64,000 bases of DNA from Malania oleifera (Eukaryota; Streptophyta; Magnoliopsida; Santalales; Ximeniaceae). Both the position numbers and the translations under genes were made by a program. Numbering within the stretch: the stretch's first letter is position 1; every line of letters begins with the position of its first letter. This document shows, piece after piece, positions 56,007 through 64,000 of this stretch. The notes beneath the pieces were generated by a model. That model was not told the origin of the DNA and ran no database searches. It saw nothing but the letters and a program-made list of their open reading frames with translations. Where the stretch lies: positions 89,263,191 through 89,327,190 of the forward strand of contig NC_080423.1 in the NCBI RefSeq assembly GCF_029873635.1, in the 5' to 3' direction.

Positions 56007-57773
56007 TGTTGGCCCAACAAGGTCTTTCAATTGGTTTTGGTGATAACAAACAAAGGATGATTTAACTTAAAAAAAGTTGAGTTTTGGTGTTTCAGGAAAT
56101 ATGGATCAAGTGTAACTCAAAGCAAAGCTCAAATATAGCTCAAGTATGGTTTAAGAGAGAATAAGTATAAGTCAAGTATGAAGATAACTTCTCAATGATC
56201 CAAAGAGGGTCTAACATATTTGAAGCTCAAGCAAATTGTTCAAAGAATCTCAAGAGCAAAGAGAACTCAAGCATGAAGGCTTAGGAAACATATTTGTAAG
56301 TATTTCAAAAGGCAAAATATCTTTGAAATATTTTTTGAAGCTTTTTTCTAAGAGATTATCAAGGTTTAAAGACCTTTTTAAATATATTGAATTAAGTTTT
56401 TATAAAATTCATGGGAAAGCAAAATAGTTTTAAAGAATGCTTTTTGATAAAACATATTTTAATAAGCTCAGATGACTGAACTTTTTAGTTCAGATGACTG
56501 AAGTAGAGACTTCAGATGACTGAACTTTAAGTTCAGACATCTGAAGAATTACTTCAGACATCTGAAGAATTTCTAAAACAGGCAGAGAGTTGCAGCAGCA
56601 AGTTCAGACGTCTGAACTTGCGACTTTAGACATCTAAACCTGCGACATCAGACATAATAACCCTGACTTCAGACATCTGACCCTGTATCCAGTTCTATTT
56701 TTTAAGGATTTAAGGAACTTCAGACAACTAACCTCGACACTTCAGACATTTGAACACTGTTCAACGGGTAAAAATTTTAAAACTCTTATTTTTAAATTGT
56801 AGTCGTTTGAAACCCAAATTTTTTAACAACTTGGGAAACTCTTTAAGGAAAATTTTGCAACAAGGAAACCTACTTGGAAGCCTATAAATACATGGTTCTT
56901 GTGAATCAAAAACTTATCCCAAACATTAAAATTCTCTCAAAGCTCTCTTGCTCTCAAAATCTCTTTTACTCAATGTGGAGAAAAGGATTTTGGTGAATTC
57001 TTTGAAAAGTTTCAAAAGTTTATTTCATTCTTAATATTTTATCTTTTGAAGTACATAGTTTTGATTTGTACTAATTTGCTCTTTGTGTGAGCTTCTCTTG
57101 TACACCAGATTTTGATATTTCTCTTGTAGATTTTGGACGATTCTAGGCTGTTGGAACGTTGACCAAACAAGGACATATTGTTTGGAGAAGGCGGGCTTTA
57201 GCCTTGACCAAAGGAGTGGTTGTAAACAGGCGTTATTTCACCCCGTAACGGAACTACTATAGTGGAACCTTTGGTATTTTACTAAGGGAGAGGACGTAGG
57301 CTGTGTTGAAACCGAGCCTCGTAAAAAATCTTGTGTCTTTCTCTCTATTTTATATACTATACTTGTTGTGTTGTATGATTTCAAAGTGCAGGTAACAAGT
57401 TCCAAAAAGAAAAAAACCAAGATTCTTGGTATTTAGAAAGTACGTTTCGATTAACCGTTTGCGGAAACCCAAAAGGGAGTACGTTGGTTAATTTGCAGAA
57501 ATCTTAATCAAGAGAAGCGCATACTAAAAACTAATTCAAATAAGGTGATAAACATTTACAGGGAAATCAACAAAAGCAAAATTATCCTTGATTGAGTGAT
57601 TGAATTATCTTAACTTTATTGATTGTTTTGTTCATTTAAATTACAAGTATTCTAAAGTGTGCTTATAAAATATCTGTTGTGCTTTCTTTAGTATCTTAAA
57701 AAAAAGATTAAATATCATCAAATTGAAAAGATTCCAATTCACCCTCCCTCTTGAGAAGCTATTCCTAATTTCA
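56007..57773 (+). mobile_element. Solo LTR, SIRE-like Ty1/copia family 2
   Basis: 1767 bp from TGTTGGCCCAACAAGG to GCTATTCCTAATTTCA, flanked by AGAAG at 56002-56006 and 57774-57778. U3 carries about a dozen TTCAGAnnnCTGAA-type motifs (56465-56760), including the 20-bp palindrome AAGTTCAGACGTCTGAACTT at 56600-56619. TATAAATA at 56883-56890. GGACGTAGGC at 57292-57301 and CCAATTCACCCTCCCTCTTG near the end link it to the 2152 LTR. No coding sequence. Confidence 0.93.
56883..56890 (+). promoter_or_regulatory. TATA box of the 56007 solo LTR
   Basis: GAAGCCTATAAATACATGG, about 120 bp downstream of the motif cluster. Confidence 0.75.
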
Positions 57774-58225
57774 AGAAGTCTAGGATTCTTCGCAGGTGCG
57801 AAGAGAGGTTTTCTTGGGTCGTTCTTGAACTGATTTTCAAAGGAGATCGGTAAGTCAAGAGAGGTAAATCTATGTACTTGTATTTATTTCCACCGTCTTT
57901 AATATTGCGTCTACGAAAGTGAGTTCCTGCCATGGATGTAGGCCAATTTTTGTGCTGAACCACGTAAATGTGTTCTTGTGGCTTGTGATTGTGCATGTTT
58001 ATGTTTTGCTCAATTTATTGTCGTTTTACTGAATATTGTTTGGTAAATAAATAATTTTCTTGATCAGGCTTGGCACACACGAATATGTTGAAATAAACAG
58101 GTTTTAGTTTAGAGGTGGTTGTGGTTGTTGCTTAAACAAAATCAAATTTTTATTGTGTTTTGTTAATAATTGATTAAAATCTGAAAATTAGAATAAGCAA
58201 TCAGGTTATTCACACAAACAATTAG

Positions 58226-58627
58226 AATACCAAGTCCACAAATTGAAGAAATGGTGATTTCACCTCAAATCATGGTTCAATTCCTACATCTTAATTTTTA
58301 GAGGACCATTATAACCCTAGAAAAATATGCTAATACCCAAAATATCCATCAATGAAACTACCCAAATAGAAGAACCCTAGCATCAACCTCCATTCAACTT
58401 AGAATACTTCGAATTCTAAACTTTGCCTTCGTTGCCTTCACCTTCCTTTTAAGCTCATCCCCCACTACCTTGTATGATGCTACACCTCTCTTAATGTTTA
58501 ATTTGGTATATCATTTTTTATGTGTGATGATTAAATTGTCCAAAAATGGGTAAAGGAGTGGAGAGAGGATAATCTGCAATGCTGATTCTCCTTCAAACTC
58601 TTTTTTGTTGACAGTAAGCGTAAGTAG
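58226..58627. other. Intergenic spacer before the tubulin fragment
   Basis: AT-rich, no ORF or element recognised. The tubulin homology begins abruptly after an in-frame TAG at 58625-58627. Confidence 0.55.
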
Positions 58628-59060
58628 CACCCACGTCATGGACGCTATCTCACTGCCTCTGCCATGTTTAGGGGCAAGATGAGCACCAAAGAAGTGGATG
58701 AACAAATGATCAATGTTCAGAATAAGAACCTTTCATACTTTGTGGAGTGGATTCCAAACAATGTCAAGTCAAGTGTTTGCGACATTCCTCCTAGGGGGCA
58801 TTCCATGGCATCAACCTTTATTGGGAATTCTGCCTCCATTCAGGAAATGTTCCGGCGTGTAAGCGAGCAGTTCACAGCCATGTTCAGGAGGAAGGCTTTC
58901 TTGCATTGGTACACAGGGGAAGGCATGGATGAGATGGAGTTCACTGAGGCTGAGAGCAACATGAATGACCTTGTGTCTGAATATCAGCAGAAATCAAGAT
59001 GCAACGGCTGATGAAGAACTTGATTATGAGGATGAAGAGAAAGGAGTCCATGAAATGTAA
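58628..59060 (+). pseudogene. Beta-tubulin 3' exon fragment (C-terminal third), frameshifted
   Basis: Beta-tubulin is the GTP-binding microtubule subunit. The frame from 58628 reads [27 protein letters not shown]-type text ([20 protein letters not shown]), [33 protein letters not shown] and [20 protein letters not shown], nearly identical to plant beta-tubulins. It ends prematurely at 59011 ([10 protein letters not shown]), because of one extra base near 58990; the next frame reads the acidic tail ([14 protein letters not shown]) and stops at 59060. Residues before about 305 of 445 are absent, and no promoter or upstream exon is seen. A few substitutions (Leu for Ser in NLSYF, His for Leu in RGHSM) suggest relaxed constraint. 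Confidence 0.93.
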
Positions 59061-59112
59061 TGAAGTATGAGAGAAGAGGAAGGAATCCATGAAATGTAAT
59101 GAAGTATGAGAG
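59041..59112 (+). repeat. 39-bp tandem duplication at the tubulin stop
   Basis: AAGGAGTCCATGAAATGTAA... at 59041-59073 is repeated as AAGGAATCCATGAAATGTAA... at 59080-59112, one substitution apart. The duplication spans the stop codon of the shifted frame. Confidence 0.88.
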
Positions 59113-59410
59113 AGCCATAAACCTCTGCTACTGCCTTCGGTAAATAATGCCCAAGTATATCTACTACTTCTGGTTGAGTTTGAAGGTTTTTGGGGTCATT
59201 CTATGGGTGATGATTGTGATTTGTGAGTAGTAGACTACTAGAGAGTTGGAAAAATGTCTGTTTGTTCATTTAGAAAATGGTAGGCTTTTAATATTAGCTG
59301 TTATGAGATGTGGAAAGTTGTTTTGTAATGCTATTCTCAATCGAATTTTATCTATCTTGTTTTTATTGTGAAATTTGTCATGATCATTTTTTATACAAGT
59401 GTTTTTAACC
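59113..59410 (+). other. Probable former 3' untranslated region of the tubulin fragment
   Basis: T-rich text (TGTTTTGTAATGCTATTCTC, TTTTATCTATCTTG) directly after the stop, typical of a plant 3' UTR, with no poly-A run. This argues for a DNA-level copy rather than a processed retrocopy, but is not proof. Confidence 0.4.
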
Positions 59411-60685
59411 TTCAAAAAAAAAGTAGCAAACAATAAGCGGCAACTTATTGTTTTTTGTGAAAAAAGAATTGGCTAAAAATTATGTAGCTTGTAATTTACA
59501 GTGGGATATCAACTTTTAATGGAATATGCTATCCATTTTTTGTATAAAAATATTATAATGTATAATTCGTAAGTACAGTGCCAAATTTTTTACAAAAAAA
59601 TTTTGTGTTGTGGGTACTTATTTTTTGAAAATTTAAATTGAAGTTATGTTGTTAAAATATTGTAAAAATAAGTAATCTACATTATTATGGGCATTTCATT
59701 CTAGTCTCCATTTAAGAATATCAAATGTGAGAAAGGAATCCAAACTACAATTTTTACAATCATCTTATGTGACTAAAAGGTAGTAATCACATTCCAACAT
59801 CGATCCTATTTCTGTTATAGTTCAATACCTAATTTGATTTCTTTCTTACTCGAATTTTATTGTGCAAACCAATTTATATGAGTCGAACATTCACTTTAAT
59901 TATTTTTCTCAAGCACTATTTTATAGAAGGAAACATTTATAAAAATGATAAGCCAAATAGAAGAAAAAAGCAAAGTAAAAAAAGATGGAAGAGAAAAAGC
60001 AAATGATGAAAAAAAATTGAGTGAAATAAAATTCTATTCAAAATGAATCAAAATTTTGATTCAATGTACACAGCCATGGACTTGATCAAAACATATAAAT
60101 TCTGAAAAAGAAATCTTGATTTGGGGATGAGAAGTGGAAAATTGGGGGGAGAGAGAGAGAGAGGGAATTTAGAGGGGAAAGCAATTTAACTTGAGAATGA
60201 AAAAACTAATTTGGAGGAGCATTCAAAAAATTTTACAATTTTGAATTGAGTACTGAGAGGAGGAAAGGGGCGTGGGAGGGTTAAGGAAATTATTATTTAA
60301 TATAGTTAAAATTAGTATCAAATAGTCGAGATCGATTATCATAGTGTTTGAATTCAGGAAACAATAATCAAAGAACACAAACGCACGTGCATGAGAGAGA
60401 GAAAAATTAGCATGCATCCTAAATTTTCCAAGTTGAGAAGACAAGGTAACTTTTAAGCAAGTTTAGGAATAACGATCTATTTTCATCTTTATATATATAA
60501 TATTGATAAATTTTAATGCAAACTTTTTGAAAAAAAATAAGATTAAAAACTAATTAGCTCTGACGAACCATTCAATATCTGCATTTATTTGATACATGTC
60601 AATTTTAAGTGCAACATAATTAGAAATAAACTAAGTCATTAATTAATCAAAATAATTTTCTTTATTACATTAATATAATGAGGAT
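59411..60685. other. AT-rich intergenic DNA
   Basis: No gene recognised. A GA microsatellite lies at 60148-60162. Short frames (60223-60444 minus) have no family features. Confidence 0.55.
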
Positions 60686-61055
60686 TGTTGTTCTCACTTG
60701 TGAGTACACTCACCAAATAAATGTAAATATTAAGTTGTTCTTGTACACCCTTTCTCATGGAGAGAAGGTTGACCAATCCCAAGAAAATTAATCAGCACCT
60801 TAAAATATATATCCTAAACTTTAAAAATAGGTTATAACTTTTGGTATGCCCACATAATGGTTCATTATGGAATTAACCTTTGGGATGCCAATATAATTTT
60901 TGCCTATATAAGGACATGTTTTACAACCAAAATTGAGATAAAAAGATGATTAGCAACATCCAATTCCTGAAAAACTAGACATCTAAATTTCTATTATTCC
61001 AAAAATTTTTACTTTAATTTAAATTTTCTATAATTCTTTCTTTATTTCATTTACA
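60686..61055 (+). mobile_element. 5' LTR of a degenerate copia element (copia C)
   Basis: About 370 bp from TGTTGTTCTCACTTGTGAG to TTTCATTTACA, with TATATAAG at 60905-60912. The right end is fixed by the primer-binding-like CGCGTTATCAGCACGA that follows; the left end is only the best TG candidate. Confidence 0.55.
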
Positions 61056-61073
61056 ACGCGTTATCAGCACGAT
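61056..61073 (+). promoter_or_regulatory. Primer-binding site of copia C
   Basis: ACGCGTTATCAGCACGAT; TTATCAGCACG is a known variant of the tRNA-Met-complementary site in plant copia elements. Confidence 0.65.
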
Positions 61074-61346
61074 CAAGTCTCTAATGGTATAATAAAATTT
61101 TTTAAGTTTCGTTGGTATTATTTTAAGGTAAGAATATTATTATTATTATTTTTTTAACATTTGTTATCTATATAACTTTAGTTTTTTTTTTTTTTTTGTC
61201 AAACTATATTTATGTATTAACTATATCTCTTATCTTGAATACGTGTTCTTACATGTTTTTATGTTGAAATATATGTGAGAATAACATTTTCATTTTAATA
61301 TTTACCTAACTTTGAATTTTTATTTGTTTTTCAAAGTAACTTTATG

Positions 61347-62225
61347 ATGTCAAACCTCATAAAGTTTGAATTCATTGCCCTTGATATTTTTTGAAGAAAT
61401 TATCTACCATGAGTAATTGATGCTGAGATTCACCTTAATGCTATGAATTTTGGTAACACAATTAAAGAAGGAAATCAAACATCCTTATAGGATCACGCAA
61501 AGACAATGATTTTCCTTTGACACCATTTACACAAAGAATTGAAAATTGAGTATCTTACTATTAAGGACCCATTAGTCCTTTGGAACAACTTGAAGGAGAG
61601 ATATGAACACCAAAAAATGGTAATTCTTCCAAAAGCTCGATATGATTGGATACACTTGCGACTACAAGATTTTAAAAATGTAAGTGAATATAATTTAGTC
61701 TTATTTAAAATTAGCTCTCAATTGAAGTTATGTAAAGAAAAAATTACTGATGATGATATGTTAGAAAAAACATATTCGATTTTTCATGCCTCAAATGTGC
61801 TCCTACAACAGTAATATCGAGAGCGTAGATTTACAAAATATTTTGAACTGATTTCTTGTTTCTGGAGGCTGAACAAAATAATGAGCTTTTGTTAAAAAAT
61901 CTTCAATCTCGTTTAACTGGCTCAACACCATTCCCTGAAGTAAATGTGACCTTTTTCTTAAGGTCGTAGTGGTAAAAGGGGTCGTGGTAGGAAAAATTAT
62001 CGGACACGTGATGATCATCTTTCAAAGTTTGAAAGCAAAGGTGCTAAAAAGACTCAAAGGAAATGGACAAAGAATAAAGAAAGTTCTTAACAAAATAACA
62101 AAGTGCAAAATGATGATAATATTTGCTAAGCTGTGGAACAAAAGGTCATTGGTCTCGAATATATCGCACTCCTAAATACCTAGTTAATCTTTACAAGGCA
62201 TCGTTAAAAGGAAAAGGGAAAAATG
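61347..62225 (+). pseudogene. Copia C gag, broken
   Basis: From the ATG at 61347 it reads FEFIALDIF and a stop; 61539-61812 reads IEYLTIKDPLVLWNNLKERY, ILPKARYDWIHLRLQDFKNV, EYNLVLFKISSQLKLCKEKI and FHASNVLLQQ, a UBN2-type copia gag core. Downstream pieces in other frames give the Arg/Gly-rich region (about 61960-62000) and a zinc-knuckle remnant followed by TPKYLVNLYKASLK-like text (about 62130-62210). Many stops and frameshifts. Confidence 0.85.
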
Positions 62226-62504
62226 CTTAAGTGAATTTGTCTGAACCCATTGATACTAAGTATGAGTCTCCTTTGGATGTTGTTTTTAATGTTTTTGATT
62301 TTTTTTTTTTTTTAGGATCCTAGTGGCAAAATTGATCATTTGATTGGGGATCGAAATGTCTACTATTAAATTATCTTCATGTTTATGTTATTTTGAAAAA
62401 ATTAATTTATGTAATCTTTAAAAGTTTTACATATAATACGTTTCGTTTTCTTTCTTAATTCTTAAATTTTATTTTTCATTTACTAGATCATACAAAATAA
62501 ACTT

Positions 62505-62590
62505 GATAAAATGGAGGATGACATGTGTTTGGTGGACAGTGACACGATTCACACAATTCTTCGTGTTAAAAATATTTCTTCAAAGCACTC
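62505..62590 (+). pseudogene. Copia C protease start, truncated
   Basis: Reads MEDDMCLVDSDTIHTILRVK; the active-site triad D-S-G is D-S-D here. The sequence stops matching copia near 62590, where gypsy LTR text begins. 62226-62504 between gag and this is AT-rich remnant. Confidence 0.7.
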
Positions 62591-63727
62591 ACCCTGTATA
62601 TTAGGGTACCAGCTCCCCACTATCCTTTAGCTCTATCATCTGCTCGGTCACAGTTTCCTGAAATATTTAGATATTTGGGTGAGACACATCTCAGTAAGAT
62701 GGAATAAACTATTTATTGTGTGTGGCCATATGAGTTTCATCATATCATAATATACTCTTTTAAATTATCATATTATTTGAGAAAATAACTGATATACGCT
62801 CATAATCACATAGATATAAAACACAAGCTTTCATAAGTTTTTAATTTCATTTTCAAAATCATTCACACGCAACCCAAGTTTACTAGCGAAGTTCCCGAGA
62901 ATAGAGAAGATTACCTGCCCATACAAGTAGCTTCCTTTTGTCCCAATACGTTATACAATCAGGTATGGCTACATCTGATACCTATCAGGACACTCACCTT
63001 ACTCAGTAAGCCCTCAGGCAGAGAGTTTTACTTCGCTTAATTATTTAGATTATTAAACTCACACTCTTTCATTTTCCATTTTCATCATTTTTTCCTTTTC
63101 CATTTCCATTTCACAATCCAACCCCTGAGTGTCCTTGACACCCAATACCAACATCGCGTATGTAACTCATGACTGCCTTGAGGATCTCTTTCCACGTCAT
63201 ACTTCCCCTCATAAATAGGGTTGTACTCGAAGGCTGGATCTAACCGCGGTTGGCCTACCCGGTTAGATCAAAATGGAAATCCAACCATGCATCTATAGTA
63301 CGACTGGCCAGCCTATAGCCCTGATCTGGACTCAGGGGGTACAACAACTCTACTAAATGGCTCAGTCGACTGCCCCACCACACTCTCCACAAGACCGTGT
63401 GGTTGCACTAACACCTCTAGCAACAGTACCGTGGTCAATATCACAACCCATCATTAGGGTTTCCATAACCATCCATCAGGGTTATCGTTACCACATACCC
63501 GCAATCATTATGCGGTATTGTCATTTCATTAATCATATTTCAATGATCCCATTGTAGCTTTCACACTTTGTAATGTTCACATTTCCCAATATTTAATAAT
63601 CTCATTGCAGCTTTCGCACTTTGCAATATTCACATTTCAATTTCCACATTTCACTATTTATATTGTAGAATTTACATTTCAATATTCCCATTTTTAATAT
63701 TTACATTTCAAAATTCATTCCATAATA

Positions 63728-63759
<32 letters not shown>

Positions 63760-64000
63760 CTCATTTCACATTATTCAACATTTCCCAGTAAAACATTTCT
63801 ATACTGCATATTTCATCATTTTTTCATAAAATACTCTTCAATATATATCCTCGTTTCAATGTTTCTCAATAAAACATATCTTCATTTCATTCATATATTA
63901 GCATATATCATGATTCACGTGTTTTAGTATTTCTCAAAATACCCATATCAGTAATTCACACATTCTCATTTTCATAAAAATCATTTCTATTCACATATAA
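62591..64000 (-). mobile_element. Part of a gypsy LTR, minus orientation, running off the window
   Basis: GGGTGAGACACATCTCAGTAAG at 62677-62698 and TGTGTGGCCATATGAG after it match the shared block of the other minus gypsy LTRs (13628, 30744). GTGTGGTTGCACTAACACC and AACAGTACCGTGG (about 63397-63433) match 7727-7780 and 14050-14100. Repeats of TTTCACATT/CATTTC (63560-63720) and an AT microsatellite (63733-63759) follow. The left boundary is approximate and no intact terminus is seen. Confidence 0.7.

Larger units (their letters stand above)
50835..58220 (+). mobile_element. Tork-like Ty1/copia element, decayed
   Basis: 5' LTR 50835-51737, primer-binding site, gag, pol, 3' LTR 55549-58220 (interrupted at 56007-57773), ATTAG duplications at 50830-50834 and 58221-58225. 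LTR starts TGTCGGAGTG/TGTTGGAGTG and ends CACACAACA/CACACAAACA. In the first 70 bp the LTRs differ at about eight positions, so it is old. Tork-like by the RNase H tail and protease block; lineage is inferred. Confidence 0.9.
55549..58220 (+). mobile_element. 3' LTR of the Tork-like element, split by a solo LTR
   Basis: 55549-56006 and 57779-58220 together (about 900 bp) match 50835-51737. Right flank ATTAG. Confidence 0.9.

Noticed and set aside
58628..59011. Functional beta-tubulin gene
   Set aside because: Two thirds of the protein are missing, the start is abrupt after an in-frame stop, and the tail is frameshifted.

Overview
The window is plant nuclear DNA, almost certainly from a dicot-like angiosperm. 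It is AT-rich intergenic sequence built of nested, decayed LTR retrotransposons: Ty3/gypsy chromovirus and Tat/Ogre-type, and Ty1/copia SIRE-like and other lineages. The only host-gene material I can support is a broken beta-tubulin 3' end (58628-59060). No intact cellular gene, rRNA, tRNA gene or CRISPR array is visible.

Layout. 1-5689: 3' end of a chromovirus (gypsy A) on +, with integrase remains, polypurine tract and 3' LTR; the LTR is split by a solo LTR (2152-4501). 5690-8888: fragments of three older LTRs. 9005-22214: a decayed copia (copia A) on +, interrupted inside reverse transcriptase by a minus-strand chromovirus (gypsy B, 13253-20060). 22214-23975: end of an old Tat-type LTR, a degenerate repeat and AT-rich DNA. 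23976-26203: a SIRE-family solo LTR. 26918-50558: a SIRE-like element on the minus strand with CAACA target duplications, carrying gag and a PF20167-like ORF but no recognisable pol. Inside it sit a gypsy solo LTR (30475-32974, duplication ACCGG) and a Tat/Ogre-like element (36056-47808, duplication CCCAT) that also has gag but no visible pol. 50835-58220: a Tork-like copia (duplication ATTAG) whose 3' LTR holds another SIRE-like solo LTR (56007-57773, duplication AGAAG). 58226-64000: the beta-tubulin fragment, AT-rich DNA, a degenerate copia start (60686-62590) and part of a minus-strand gypsy LTR.

Order of events follows from the nesting: SIRE before Tat and before the 30475 solo LTR; copia A before gypsy B; Tork before the 56007 solo LTR; gypsy A before the 2152 solo LTR. 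The Tat LTR pair is nearly identical where I compared it, and the SIRE and Tork pairs are visibly more diverged, which agrees.

The most interesting pattern is regulatory rather than coding. In several unrelated LTR families the U3 region just upstream of the TATA box holds a cluster of short, mostly palindromic, CpG-rich motifs. The core differs by family (TTCGTCGACGAA; GTTCGGTCGACCGAAC; GTTCAGACGTCTGAAC; CATGTGGGCCCCACATG), but position and architecture recur. Other notable points are two elements without pol, large inverted repeats able to form hairpin RNA, a primer-binding-site-like 10-mer inside Tat LTRs, and minisatellite arrays inside the Tat element. All boundaries, similarities and family names come from reading the sequence by eye; no database search was run.
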